From: Lachnospiraceae bacterium | GTDB lineage: Bacteria > Bacillota > Clostridia > Lachnospirales > Lachnospiraceae | Reading direction: 5' to 3' | Assembly (NCBI GenBank): GCA_024699045.1 | Contig: JAILQK010000063.1 | Location: forward strand, 1 to 35,218 | Length of the DNA: 35,218 nucleotides | In this document: piece after piece, positions 24,848-33,934 of the stretch | Numbering within the stretch: position 1 is the stretch's first letter | Layout: each line of letters begins with the position of its first letter | Notes under the pieces: model-generated | Told to the model about the DNA's origin: nothing | What the model saw: the letters and a program-made list of their open reading frames with translations, nothing else | Databases searched by the model: none | Program-made: the position numbers and the translations under genes

Positions 24848-25480
24848 TCAGAGTATCTCCCTGGTAAGCTTCCTCAAAGATGAGGCCGCCGCTGTCACAT
24901 CACTCTGACCGAAGATGCTTGTAGCCGCTCCTATTCCCGATATTCCGGTTCCCCTCAGCATATTTATATCCTCAAGTCCGCCGTAAGCTATGACCGGTAT
25001 GTCCACTACGGCACAGACTGCTTCAAGCTCATCTGTGGTGATACTGTCCGGTTTATCCTTGTCATGTTTATCATTTACCGGACCGCACATAAGGAAGGAT
25101 GCGCCTCCCTCCGCGGATTTCTCGGCTTCCTCCGGTTTTGAGACCAGGACTCCGATGCTTCGGTCGGCACCGAGTACGGCTCTTATATTGACCGGATCAA
25201 ACTCCTCATAAGCAACTACGATGCCGTCCGCATCGACAGCATCCGCTATATCCACATGCCTCATCATGATGAACGGTATATCATGCATCCCGCAAAGGAT
25301 CTTCAGTCTTACCGCCTCCTTCATAAGCGCATCGTGAGGGAGCGTAGGCTCATTAAGCACGACCATCGTGACTCCGCCTTCTATCGCTTCCTGCGCTGCA
25401 TCCCTTAATGTCTTATTGACTCTCATGCTGGAGAGATCGGTCACCGCTACCAGCCCCAGATCCCTTTTTAACAATCCCAT
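24848..25480 (-). CDS. TenI/ThiE-like TIM-barrel protein lacking ThiE signature residues
   Basis: This 210-residue protein has the size and strand order of thiamine phosphate synthase and TenI. It starts with GLVAVTDLS, then has a GGVTMVVLNEPT strand where ThiE usually has the QLREK motif. MMRHVDIADAVDADGIVVAY replaces the INDRVDIALAVGADGVHLGQ motif, and GGASFLMCGPVNDKHDKDKP corresponds to the GADYVGVGPVFPT segment. IAYGGLEDINMLRGTGISGI matches the ThiE end. Key ThiE residues for pyrimidine pyrophosphate binding, including the Arg of QLREK and the Asn-Asp, are not conserved. It is therefore more likely a TenI-type or diverged paralog than an active ThiE. It lies between hisS and the CNNM gene, without thiamine genes. 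The SD is weak. Confidence 0.72.
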   Translation of the reverse strand: MGLLKRDLGLVAVTDLSSMRVNKTLRDAAQEAIEGGVTMVVLNEPTLPHDALMKEAVRLKILCGMHDIPFIMMRHVDIADAVDADGIVVAYEEFDPVNIRAVLGADRSIGVLVSKPEEAEKSAEGGASFLMCGPVNDKHDKDKPDSITTDELEAVCAVVDIPVIAYGGLEDINMLRGTGISGIGAATSIFGQSDVTAAASSLRKLTREIL

Positions 25481-25514
25481 AATTGCTTTGATCCCATAAG
25501 AAATGATTTATCTG

Positions 25515-26771
25515 TCATTTATTATAATAATCCTTAAAAGAAGTATATCCGGATCTTTCCAGATTCTCCTTTTGAAATTTCCTGTTCTTTGCCATGCGGG
25601 TCACAAGGACGGTCTTTCCTTCGCTCCTCAGATCGCGCGCCTCCTTCATTATGCCGGCAAGCCTGTCCGCAGGCATCCCCTTCTCCACGAGAAACGCCGT
25701 CTTCTCGGGCGAGCTCGGAACCTTAAAGCCTTTATCCAGGAGGATCGTTATGATCCTTTCAAACCCGATCGAAAAACCGCAGGCCGGGACATCCTGTCCG
25801 GTGAATCTTCCGATCATCCCGTCATATCTGCCGCCCCCGGCTACGGAACTTCCGAATTCCTCCATCTCGATCTCAAAGATCGGTCCGGTATAATATCCCA
25901 TCCCCCTCACCAGGGTCGGATCGAATTCCATGACATAATCAGCGCCGCTGTTGTCCCCTGTCGCGGCAAAGATCTCGGCAAGATTTTCCGTTACCCCTTC
26001 GGGAACCCTGTCACCCAGAAGCTCTCCCAACTGTCTGACTCCCTGCGCAGACCGGTCGATCTTCCTGAAATAATCAAGGTATTTCTCCACGGCTTCGCTC
26101 CCGCATCCCGCTGCCTTAAGCTCCTCACCGACACCCTCGACTCCTATCTTATCCATCTTGTCTAAGATGATAAAGACTTCCGGGAGTTTATCCTCTTCAA
26201 ACCCTGCACAAAGACCCATTGCCCTCAGCAGTCTCCGGTCATTTATCCTCACCTTGAACCCGCTGAATCCAAGCTTCCCCAAAAGCGTGGTCGTCGCATT
26301 CACAAGCTCGATCTCCGCAAGATCCGACGGATCCCCTATTATATCTATGTCACATTGCTTGAACTGTCTGAACCTTCCCTTCTGCGGCCGTTCAGCCCGG
26401 AACACATTACCTATCTGCAATGCCTTAAAGGGCATTGCCAGCGAGGGATTGTTATTGGCATAGTATCTTGAAAGCGGAAGTGTAAGATCGTAACGAAGCC
26501 CGGAATCCGCAAGATCGTTTTCATTCTTTGCTCCTGCAATGTCGAGTTTCTCTCCCCTTTTCATCACCTTGAATATCAGCTTTTCATTTTCTCCCCCCTG
26601 GTCGGAGCACAGATTCTCTATATGCTCCACGACCGGGGTCTCTATATGTTCAAAACCGAAACCCGCATATACCTCGCACACGGTGCGTTCCACATAATCC
26701 CTGATCTCCATCTCCGCGGGAAGGATATCCTTCATTCCCGTGGTCGGTTTTTTTATCAATTTATCCGCCAT
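25515..26771 (-). CDS. hisS: Histidyl-tRNA synthetase
   Basis: This class II synthetase of 418 residues has the HisRS motifs: KPTTGMKDILPAEM at the start, SDQGGENEKLIFKVMKRGE near residue 60, LRYDLTLPLSRYYA near residue 92 (first His-binding segment), motif 2 FRAERPQKGRFRQFKQCDID near residue 124, the histidine-binding RGMGYYTGPIFEIE near residue 270 and GGGRYDGMIGRF near residue 292. The C-terminal anticodon-binding domain is present. It precedes aspS by two genes, a conserved arrangement in Firmicutes, and follows the MBL gene by 24 bp, so it is probably part of the rel operon. The SD is AAGGGTGAG. Confidence 0.97.
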   Translation of the reverse strand: MADKLIKKPTTGMKDILPAEMEIRDYVERTVCEVYAGFGFEHIETPVVEHIENLCSDQGGENEKLIFKVMKRGEKLDIAGAKNENDLADSGLRYDLTLPLSRYYANNNPSLAMPFKALQIGNVFRAERPQKGRFRQFKQCDIDIIGDPSDLAEIELVNATTTLLGKLGFSGFKVRINDRRLLRAMGLCAGFEEDKLPEVFIILDKMDKIGVEGVGEELKAAGCGSEAVEKYLDYFRKIDRSAQGVRQLGELLGDRVPEGVTENLAEIFAATGDNSGADYVMEFDPTLVRGMGYYTGPIFEIEMEEFGSSVAGGGRYDGMIGRFTGQDVPACGFSIGFERIITILLDKGFKVPSSPEKTAFLVEKGMPADRLAGIMKEARDLRSEGKTVLVTRMAKNRKFQKENLERSGYTSFKDYYNK

Positions 26772-26795
26772 TATCGCTCACCCTTCCATCCGGTC

Positions 26796-27425
26796 TTATA
26801 ATCCCTGCAAATACATGTTGTATTTCTTTTCATCCCCGATCACGGTGATCCCCCCGTGCCCCGGATAGACCTCGATATCATCGGGAAGCGTTACTATCTT
26901 TTCCTCAAGCGACTTAAACATCACCCGCATGTCCCCCGTCGGAAGATCCGTCCTGCCTATGGAGCCTTCAAAAAGAGTATCCCCCGATATCAGGATCTTC
27001 ATCGATTCCTCGAGGAAACAGCATGAGCCTTCCGTATGACCCGGAGTATGCAGGCATTTAAAGGTCATTCCCGCCGCTTCAAACTCTTCCTCGTCATCAA
27101 GAAATACATCCGCTTTGACCGTGATCCCTCTCCCGTAAGACATGAGCGAATGATTCAGATCGACATCACTCAGAAGTCTTTTCTCGTCGGAAGAAGCATA
27201 TATCGGTATATGCCACTTTGAGACAACTCCCTCGACCCCGGCTATATGATCGTAATGACCGTGAGTGAGCAATATCGCCACCGGACTTATACCGTTCCTT
27301 TCGGCATATGCCACTATCATCTCCGGGCTGTCCGCCGGATCGACGATGACGCATTCCTTTGTCTCATCGTTTATTATGAAGTACACGTTAGTCTGTACCG
27401 GACCTAATACCATGCTTTTTATCAT
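26796..27425 (-). CDS. MBL-fold metallohydrolase (glyoxalase II-like)
   Basis: This 209-residue protein has the full metal-binding set of the metallo-beta-lactamase fold: LLTHGHYDHIAG (THxHxDH) near residue 53, CLHTPGHTEGS near residue 128, SGDTLFEGSIGRTDLPTGD near residue 148 and VYPGHGG near residue 188. The fold and length fit the glyoxalase-II-like hydrolases found in Firmicutes between rel and hisS. The substrate is unproven. Its start overlaps the rel stop by 4 bp (ATGA), so it is translationally coupled to rel. Confidence 0.93.
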   Translation of the reverse strand: MIKSMVLGPVQTNVYFIINDETKECVIVDPADSPEMIVAYAERNGISPVAILLTHGHYDHIAGVEGVVSKWHIPIYASSDEKRLLSDVDLNHSLMSYGRGITVKADVFLDDEEEFEAAGMTFKCLHTPGHTEGSCCFLEESMKILISGDTLFEGSIGRTDLPTGDMRVMFKSLEEKIVTLPDDIEVYPGHGGITVIGDEKKYNMYLQGL

Positions 27426-29695
27426 CCGATCGCCCTTTCTACGTCTATTACGCTCTCGACACGTCTCAGCTTGTTTATCGTGCCTTCAAGCTCGGCCGTA
27501 TTGTGTATCTCAAATCCCATGGTGACGGTCATAACCCCCTGTCTGGAGGCTTTGGAATTGATGCTTGAGATATCGATGCCCGCCTCGGTAAAGATCTTTG
27601 AGATGTCGACCAGAAGCCCGCTCCTGTTGTTTGCGTATATGTTGATCTCCGCCAGATAGGTCTCATCCGGCGATCCCTTTATCGTGCTCTTGTCCCACTC
27701 TGCCTCTATGAGACGGCCCCTCTCAAGCTCCGAAAAGCTCATGATATTTGCACAGTCGGTACGGTGTATCGAGATCCCGCGTCCTCTTGTGACAAAGCCT
27801 ACGATCTCATCCCCCGGAAGAGGCGCGCAGCACTTTGAGAACCTTACCGATACGTCATGGACTCCGCGCACCACTATACCGCCGTTTCTCTTTCGCTTGA
27901 TGGTCTTTCTCGTGTTCTCATCCAGATCCTTCAAAAGCTCATCGTCGGAGATCTTCTTTGCATGATCCTTCTTGTAGAGCTCCTGCATCCTGTTGATGAC
28001 CTGTCCCTCTTTGAGACCCCCGTGTCCTACCGCGGCATATACGGCATCCCATTCCTTAAAGCCGTATTTATTCATGACCTCTTCCATATACTCGGGCTTC
28101 ATCAGGTCCGTCATATTAAGGCCGTGTGATTTGCAGTAGCCCGCAAGGATCTCCTTGCCACGGACGATATTATCCTCCTTAAGCTCCTGCTTGAACCACT
28201 GATTTATCTTGTTCTTGGCCTGGGTCGACTTTACGAAATTGAGCCAGTCCATGGACGGTCCTTTGGAATTCTGAGAGGTTATGATCTCTATCCTGTCACC
28301 GTTCTGAATCTCATATTCGATATGAACAAGCTTTCCGTTGACTCTGGCTCCGATCATCTTGTTGCCGACTGCGGAATGGATCGCATAGGCAAAATCCACC
28401 GGAGTGGAGCCGTACGGGAGAGTCTTGACGTCCCCCTGCGGAGTAAAGCAGTATACCTGGTCGGAGAATAAATTCAGGTCGCCCTTTAAGGACTTCAGGA
28501 ACTCCCGGCTGTCAGACATATCCTGCTGCCATTCAAGGATCTGCCGAAGCCACGAAAGCTTCTCTTCCTCCTGCATGTCGGGATCTTCTCCGTTGGATGC
28601 CTCTTTATACTTCCAATGGGCCGCGATACCGTATTCAGCGGTCTTATGCATGTCATAAGTCCTGATCTGTATCTCGAAGGGTATCCCCGAATGACCTATG
28701 AGTGTAGTGTGAAGGGACTGATACATGTTCTCCTTGGGCATCGCGATATAATCCTTGAATCTCCCGGGGATCGGCTTGTACATCTCATGAATGATGCCAA
28801 GCGCCGCGTAGCAGTCTTTCACCGAGTCCACATATATCCTCACCGCAAACAGATCATAGATCTGATCTAGAGTCTTTCCCTGATTGACCATCTTCTTATA
28901 TATGGAAAAGAAATGTTTGACCCTTCCGTCAACCTGTGCCTTTATCCCCGCTTCATCCATATGCTTTTGGACCTCAACGACGATAGAAGTGACAAAGTCT
29001 TCTCTCTCGCTGCGTTTCTGATCGATCTTGTCCGCAAGATCATAGTAGACATCGGGTCTCAGATATTTCAGCGCCAGATCATCGAGCTCAACCTTGATCT
29101 TTGAAATACCCAGTCTTTGAGCGATCGGACAATATATCTCCAATGTCTCCCTCGCTATCTCGATCTGCTTTTCCGGAGGCTGGAACTTTAAGGTGCGCAT
29201 GTTGTGAAGACGGTCGGCAAGCTTGATTATTATGACACGGATATCTTTCGCCATGGCAAGGAACATCTTTCTCAGGTTGTCCGCCTGAAATTCCACCTTG
29301 TCACCGTTATACTGAAGCTTGCTCATCTTTGTGACGCCGTCCACGAGAAGCGCCACGTCATCTCCGAATTGCCGGTCTATGTCCTCATAAGTTAGTATCG
29401 TATCCTCGACCACATCATGGAGCAGCCCGGCCACTATGGTCTCTTTATCCATCTCGAGATCCGCAAGGATTATGGAGACGCAAAGCGGATGCACGATATA
29501 GGGTTCTCCGGATTTTCTCCTCTGCCCCTCGTGCGCTTCACTGGCGATCTTATATGCTTTCTCGATCATGGAGATATCATCGGAGGGATGATATTTTTTG
29601 AGCTTGGCTATCAGCTCATCATACAGCTCACGCGGATCCTGATATTCCTGTTCCGGCGGATCGAGCGGTACTCTTTCGACCAATACATTACTCAT
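27422..29695 (-). CDS. rel: Bifunctional (p)ppGpp synthetase/hydrolase
   Basis: This Rel/SpoT homolog makes and degrades (p)ppGpp. From the start at 29695 it has 757 residues and the domains in order. An HD hydrolase (YIVHPLCVSIILADLEMD, then LLHDVVEDT) retains the His and Asp ligands. The synthetase carries the RFKD loop (GRFKDYIAMPKENMYQSLHT) expected of bifunctional Rel rather than the EFDD of monofunctional RelA. TGS follows (YCFTPQGDVKTLPYGSTPVD), then the zinc-finger/RIS region (SKCCAPLPGDEIVGFVTRGR) and a C-terminal ACT domain (NRSGLLVDISKIFTEAGIDI). The frame is open to 29770, but the ATG at 29695 has the SD AAGGAGG just upstream. It begins the rel-MBL-hisS-TenI-CNNM-aspS-vanZ cluster. 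Confidence 0.97.
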   Translation of the reverse strand: MSNVLVERVPLDPPEQEYQDPRELYDELIAKLKKYHPSDDISMIEKAYKIASEAHEGQRRKSGEPYIVHPLCVSIILADLEMDKETIVAGLLHDVVEDTILTYEDIDRQFGDDVALLVDGVTKMSKLQYNGDKVEFQADNLRKMFLAMAKDIRVIIIKLADRLHNMRTLKFQPPEKQIEIARETLEIYCPIAQRLGISKIKVELDDLALKYLRPDVYYDLADKIDQKRSEREDFVTSIVVEVQKHMDEAGIKAQVDGRVKHFFSIYKKMVNQGKTLDQIYDLFAVRIYVDSVKDCYAALGIIHEMYKPIPGRFKDYIAMPKENMYQSLHTTLIGHSGIPFEIQIRTYDMHKTAEYGIAAHWKYKEASNGEDPDMQEEEKLSWLRQILEWQQDMSDSREFLKSLKGDLNLFSDQVYCFTPQGDVKTLPYGSTPVDFAYAIHSAVGNKMIGARVNGKLVHIEYEIQNGDRIEIITSQNSKGPSMDWLNFVKSTQAKNKINQWFKQELKEDNIVRGKEILAGYCKSHGLNMTDLMKPEYMEEVMNKYGFKEWDAVYAAVGHGGLKEGQVINRMQELYKKDHAKKISDDELLKDLDENTRKTIKRKRNGGIVVRGVHDVSVRFSKCCAPLPGDEIVGFVTRGRGISIHRTDCANIMSFSELERGRLIEAEWDKSTIKGSPDETYLAEINIYANNRSGLLVDISKIFTEAGIDISSINSKASRQGVMTVTMGFEIHNTAELEGTINKLRRVESVIDVERAIG

Positions 29696-29809
29696 TATCT
29701 CCCTCCTTTCTATTCTATGCTGTATAACTGTCCTGCAACCCTGTCGCAGGCAATAAAAGCTCCCCCGCATATCCGGGTCGATCCGATCCCATTGACAAAC
29801 TTATCGGAT

Positions 29810-29839
29810 ATTTTACTATATCCCACCTGATTTGTGCAA
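29810..29839 (-). promoter_or_regulatory. Probable promoter of the rel operon
   Basis: TTGCAC (29839-29834), an 18-bp spacer and TAAAAT (29815-29810) on the minus strand. The leader would be about 107 nt. A TATAGT just upstream of the -10 could be an alternative -10. Confidence 0.55.
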
Positions 29840-29926
29840 TTAAATCCGCCCTCATCCCCCGGTCATACCGCCTGACCCACTGTCTCGGTCCTTTTCCCGG
29901 ATCGACCGGTTCGTACGCCCTGTTTC

Positions 29927-30871
29927 TCAGATCGCGACAGGGATATCTTTTATCTGAGGTCCGTATTCATAGTCGGTAAGGGAAAAGTCATCTACCGTGA
30001 AATCATAAAAATCCCGGATCTCGCGAAGGATGGTAAATTTCGGAGCCGGATATTGAGGACGCGAGATCAGCTCCCTTATCATATCAATATGTCTGTCGTA
30101 AACATGCGCATTTCCGATCACATGAACGAATTCTCCCGCCTTCATACCGCAGATATGCGCCAGCATGTGAATAAGGACCGCATACTGTACCACGTTCCAG
30201 TTTCCTGCCGCCAGAAGGTCGTTGGAGCGCTGGTTCAGGATCGCATTCAGGACCGGTCTGTCATCATTCCCGCCCCTCGTGACCATGAAAGTCATCTCAT
30301 AGGCACAAGGCGCCAGATGCATTTCGTACTGATCCTCCGGGTTCCACATCGTGACAAGGATCCTTCTGGAAAAGGGGGTGGTCTTCAGATCGTATATCGC
30401 TTTATCAAGCTGGGTCATCATGAAGCCTTCTCTCCCGTCCCTTGATGCCTTTTCGGCATAGAGATGTCCGTTCGCTCCCTGCAGTCCACCGAAGGCCTTG
30501 CAGATCGCTTCTTCCTTTACATCGGTATAAAAATGCTTTTTTGCCTGCTGGTACCCGTATGCTTTGCCTATCGATCCGGCCTCATCCGCCCAGGAATCCC
30601 AGATATGCCCCTTAAGATCATGTATATTGGCAGACTGTCTCTGCCAGATCCAGAGAAGCTCATCGATACAGGTCTTAAAAGCAACCTTCCTGAAGGTAAG
30701 CGCCGGAAACTCCTTTGCAAGATCATACCGGTTTACGACACCGAATCTTGCAAGGGTGTAGGCAGGCTCTCCGTCATCCCAGTGAGGACGTATCGCCTCT
30801 CCCTTATTATCCGTTCCGTGAGCGAGGATATCCTCGCACATCTCCTTAAATATGATATCTGCCTGACTCAT
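29927..30871 (-). CDS. thyA: Thymidylate synthase
   Basis: This folate-dependent enzyme converts dUMP to dTMP. The 314-residue protein has IDELLWIWQRQSANIHDL and IWDSWADEAGSIGKAYGYQ near residues 75-105, the catalytic Cys in HLAPCAYEMTF near residue 190 and the dUMP-binding SRRILVTMWNPED before it. NQRSNDLLAAGNWNVVQYAV follows, and the end is KDIPVAI, as in ThyA. It differs from the E. coli form by having Ala where His follows the catalytic Cys, GNAH instead of GDxH, and an insertion before residue 150. It resembles the Clostridial and phage phi3T-like group. It follows the arginase-fold gene by about 20 bp and has an AAGGAAAGAG SD. Its 3' neighbour is the rel promoter region; a terminator was not found. 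Confidence 0.95.
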   Translation of the reverse strand: MSQADIIFKEMCEDILAHGTDNKGEAIRPHWDDGEPAYTLARFGVVNRYDLAKEFPALTFRKVAFKTCIDELLWIWQRQSANIHDLKGHIWDSWADEAGSIGKAYGYQQAKKHFYTDVKEEAICKAFGGLQGANGHLYAEKASRDGREGFMMTQLDKAIYDLKTTPFSRRILVTMWNPEDQYEMHLAPCAYEMTFMVTRGGNDDRPVLNAILNQRSNDLLAAGNWNVVQYAVLIHMLAHICGMKAGEFVHVIGNAHVYDRHIDMIRELISRPQYPAPKFTILREIRDFYDFTVDDFSLTDYEYGPQIKDIPVAI

Positions 30872-30892
30872 TCTCTTTCCTTCCCGTCACAT

Positions 30893-31570
30893 TTAACTAC
30901 AGCCCGTCCCTGTATATCTTTCGATCAGTTCAAGATTAAATCTGCGGTTTCTGTCCCAGGGCCTTTCGGGAGCATCCTCTCCGCAGACGTCAAAAGCCAT
31001 GATCCTCCTGGTCTCAAAGAACATGTCCAGGACCTCAAAAAGCTCTTTCCTGCTCATTTCCCCCTGATCCCAGTTTGTCTCAAGAACATCAGTAGAAAGT
31101 ATATCTTTATCGAGTGAAATATACAACGGCCGTTCTGAGACTTCATACTCTGTCCCCATGTCCTCCGGTTTCCGTATCAGCATCGATCGCTCCAGATAAC
31201 GGTTTTCCTTACGGATATCGAGCCTCCAGGAGCCGCAGGACTTAAGCCCCTCAAATGCCGGAGGCTGGTCATCGGTATGGTTGTCCAGGGTGATCATATC
31301 AAACGGTTCATCGGCAAAAGAGGCCAGAAGCCTTGTCATATAGTGATGGTTTCCGTTATCCAGGAATCTGAGAGCATATCCGCCGGGAAATCCGGCTTTG
31401 GAAAGCCTCTTAAGGATCTCTTTTTCAGCCTCTCCGTCAATATACATATCGGTCCCGGCAAGGTCGGAAAAGCCGATCGCCGTCCCGGATCCGCATAGTC
31501 CCTCTTTTTCATATACTCCTGTAAAATCACAGAGCAAAACCCGTTTTTCCATATGGAGATTATATTCCAT
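30893..31570 (-). CDS. Arginase-fold (ureohydrolase superfamily) protein
   Basis: This 225-residue protein has the metal-binding motifs of arginase-like enzymes: ITLDNHTDDQPPAF near residue 93 (the DxHxD type of site), ISLDKDILSTDVLETNWDQG near residue 150 and FDVCGEDAP near residue 197, corresponding to the SxDxDxxDP and GExxP segments in shortened form. The usual arginase length is about 300 residues, so this is a small divergent member and I would not call it arginase or agmatinase. The first Met (31570) and Met7 are both possible starts and neither has a strong SD. It precedes thyA closely and may share a transcript with it. Confidence 0.75.
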   Translation of the reverse strand: MEYNLHMEKRVLLCDFTGVYEKEGLCGSGTAIGFSDLAGTDMYIDGEAEKEILKRLSKAGFPGGYALRFLDNGNHHYMTRLLASFADEPFDMITLDNHTDDQPPAFEGLKSCGSWRLDIRKENRYLERSMLIRKPEDMGTEYEVSERPLYISLDKDILSTDVLETNWDQGEMSRKELFEVLDMFFETRRIMAFDVCGEDAPERPWDRNRRFNLELIERYTGTGCS

Positions 31571-31656
31571 GGGATATAAAGCTTCAAATCACTTTACTAA
31601 GATATGATAGCTTTACGGAATGATATGACCGGTTTTTGATAGAAAGAGCGTTTCTT

Positions 31657-33840
31657 CTACTGCTCCCTGGCCCATTTTGAGACAAATCTGCGAGTCTGCC
31701 GGGTTTCGTTCTCACCGGTCGAAGGCACGGATGCCGATACATCGTCCTGCTCCGACTCTGAAGAAACAAAGCTGAAGGTAGTGCTTATCCTGCTGTCTTC
31801 GCCGTCTGCGGAGGCATAGCGTCCTTTGCCCGTAGCGGTGACCCTTATCACGGTCCCTGCAGGGATGATATCGCATTTAAGATCAACCGGATCTCCGGCA
31901 TTTACATTCACCTTTTCATATTCTCTGCCCCAGATATCGACACGGCGCTCTACCGTCGTATCGTTCTCATAGGTATACTCGAGATCCCTTTCATAATCAA
32001 AGCCTGCCGCCAGTCTGGATCCCATCGCGTCATATATCCTGACCGTAGGATGACACAGGCGCGGTCTGTCGGAATACACCACATCGGAAGCGACGATGGT
32101 CCCGGATGCCAGACTGTCAGGATCCGCCGTCTCATCCTCCGAAGATCCGCTTTCGGTATTTTCGCCATCCTCAGGATCATTTTCGGGCTCGCCTATCGAA
32201 AGGGTATATCTGACCTCCTCGTCAAACACCTCCGGATCGGAACCGTTTTCATTCTCCTCTGCTCCCGGAAGCTCACCATACCACAGATCAAGATCCAGAT
32301 GGACACTCTTCATAAGTCCGAGTCCGTTACTTCCCTCTCCGAATCCCGTGAATCTGCTCGTAAACTGCCATGCCTTCAGAGCACCCTCATACGAGGTGGA
32401 ATAAACCCCGTCATCTCCGTTATCGACGAAGTTAGCCATCCAGATCAGATGCTCCTCGGGAATGTCCTCAAGCTCGATGTCCTTTTGAAGCATACTCTTA
32501 TTGGCATATATTCCGGGAGTATAACCCTCTTCCTCGACTCTGTCACAGAATGCGTTCACTATCCCCGTATGCTCATCTGCGTTAAGATCCGCCCCTCTGA
32601 GACGTCCCGGAGAGCCTGAATACTCATAGTCGATCACAACGGGAAGGCTTATCCGGTCCTTGTGCCCGTCTATGATCTGCATGCAGTGATCTGCTTCATC
32701 CTCCGCTTCCTCCACCGAGATCGCCTGTGAAAAATAATAGATCCCTACCGCGATCCCTGCGTCATCCGCATTATCGATATTTTCCCCGCAGCACACATCC
32801 TCGTTCAATGATCCTCCGGCGCCGTATCCGCGGTATCCGGCTCTTATAAATACAAAATCTATGCCGTAGGTATCCTTCAAAGTCCTGAAATCGTCGACGG
32901 AAATAACTCCCTGATAGCGGGAGATATCCATCCCGCAGTGAACCTCGGGAAGATCATCCTTCATGGAATCAAAGAAACTCGGATATCTGTACTTAAAATC
33001 AGGATTAAGGATCAGTGTATACGGATCCCTTACTCCATCAAACCTGTCTTCCGTATTCTTAAGCGGGATCTCGATGCCTCCTCCGTTAAACTCGGGATCC
33101 GTCACCCTCTTGTACATTTCGGGATCCTCAGGCTCAAACTCCCAATGTTCGCCGTTCTCATCGACATAATCAAGCATGCCGTTTTGGTTTTCGGTAATGC
33201 CGTGCTCCTTAAGCCACTCTTCCTCGGCCTTTTTCTGTTCTTCGGCCTTTTTTTCTTCCTCGGCCTTTTTCTCTTCCTCGGCCTTCTTTTCTTCTTCGGC
33301 TTTTTTCTGCTCCTCGGCCTTCTTCTCCTCTTCTTCGGCAGCTTCCTTTGCCTTCCTTTCGGCCTCCTCAGAAGCAGCCTCCTCATCGGTCTCATCGGTT
33401 TCCGAAGCAGCTTCTTCCGTCACTTCCTCATCCTCGGAGGCATCTTCCGTATCCCTGTGTAGAGCCATGAAGGAAACACCTTCATCCTCACTTGAGACAT
33501 CGGTATCCGCACCCTGTCCCGATGCCACAGCCTCCGCCTCACCGGCGTTTACCATCACGGAATCAGCCGGGGTTGTCCCCGTCGTATCGCTGCCGGCCGC
33601 TGTTTCTGTCCCATCCGTAGTTTCTGCTGCAGCAGACGTCTCCTCCGCTGCCCCCTGGCCGGTACCGGCGGTCTCACTACCCTCTTCAGTGCCTGAAGCC
33701 GTCTCGGCAGACTGCTCCGTTGCAGCCTCTCCGCTGGAGTTTTCGGAGACAGCGTCAAGATCAGCGGCAAATATCTGTGTCATAAAAACAGATGCCGCAA
33801 GTATCATACTTATGAAAGCTGCCCCGACCCTTTTATTCAT
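31657..33840 (-). CDS. Secreted GH25 (lysozyme-type) muramidase-like protein
   Basis: This 727-residue protein has a signal peptide (MNKRVGAAFISMILAASVFM, cleavage near AFA-A at residue 25). Residues about 30-160 are a Thr/Ser/Ala/Glu-rich region, and residues about 165-215 form a Lys/Glu helix with six or so AEEEKK repeats. The GH25 catalytic domain follows (residues about 300-525): it starts CGMDISRYQG, contains VFIRAGYRGYG and VVIDYEYSG (the DxE acid pair near residue 405), and ends near VHLDLDLWYG. The C-terminal 200 residues are an unrecognised beta-rich region (TIVASDVVYSDRPRLCHPTV). GH25 enzymes cut the MurNAc-GlcNAc bond of peptidoglycan, so remodelling or lysis of walls is likely. 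No wall anchor was seen. The SD is AAGGAGAG. Confidence 0.9.
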   Translation of the reverse strand: MNKRVGAAFISMILAASVFMTQIFAADLDAVSENSSGEAATEQSAETASGTEEGSETAGTGQGAAEETSAAAETTDGTETAAGSDTTGTTPADSVMVNAGEAEAVASGQGADTDVSSEDEGVSFMALHRDTEDASEDEEVTEEAASETDETDEEAASEEAERKAKEAAEEEEKKAEEQKKAEEEKKAEEEKKAEEEKKAEEQKKAEEEWLKEHGITENQNGMLDYVDENGEHWEFEPEDPEMYKRVTDPEFNGGGIEIPLKNTEDRFDGVRDPYTLILNPDFKYRYPSFFDSMKDDLPEVHCGMDISRYQGVISVDDFRTLKDTYGIDFVFIRAGYRGYGAGGSLNEDVCCGENIDNADDAGIAVGIYYFSQAISVEEAEDEADHCMQIIDGHKDRISLPVVIDYEYSGSPGRLRGADLNADEHTGIVNAFCDRVEEEGYTPGIYANKSMLQKDIELEDIPEEHLIWMANFVDNGDDGVYSTSYEGALKAWQFTSRFTGFGEGSNGLGLMKSVHLDLDLWYGELPGAEENENGSDPEVFDEEVRYTLSIGEPENDPEDGENTESGSSEDETADPDSLASGTIVASDVVYSDRPRLCHPTVRIYDAMGSRLAAGFDYERDLEYTYENDTTVERRVDIWGREYEKVNVNAGDPVDLKCDIIPAGTVIRVTATGKGRYASADGEDSRISTTFSFVSSESEQDDVSASVPSTGENETRQTRRFVSKWAREQ
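33220..33330 (-). repeat. 18-bp repeats encoding the AEEEKK helix
   Basis: About six 18-bp units within the GH25 gene encode AEEEKK, sometimes AEEQKK. The protein segment should form one long charged helix or coiled coil that spaces the catalytic domain from the cell surface. Confidence 0.75.
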
Positions 33841-33878
33841 TGGGTTTAAATCTCTCCTTTAGAGTTATGGTAACCTTC

Positions 33879-33908
33879 ATTATAACATCCTTACGGCATC
33901 TTTGTATA
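33879..33908 (-). promoter_or_regulatory. Promoter of the GH25 gene
   Basis: A consensus TATAAT (33884-33879) on the minus strand with TATACA (33908-33903) at 18 bp. The leader is about 33 nt and ends with the SD AAGGAGAG. Confidence 0.6.
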
Positions 33909-33934
33909 GATATTTGTTTTTTGCCTTTCAGGCT

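Noticed and set aside
33176-33862. Plus-strand 228-codon Ser/Ala-rich frame
   Set aside because: It is antisense to the signal peptide and charged helix of the GH25 gene, and its composition simply mirrors the Glu/Lys/Ala codons there.
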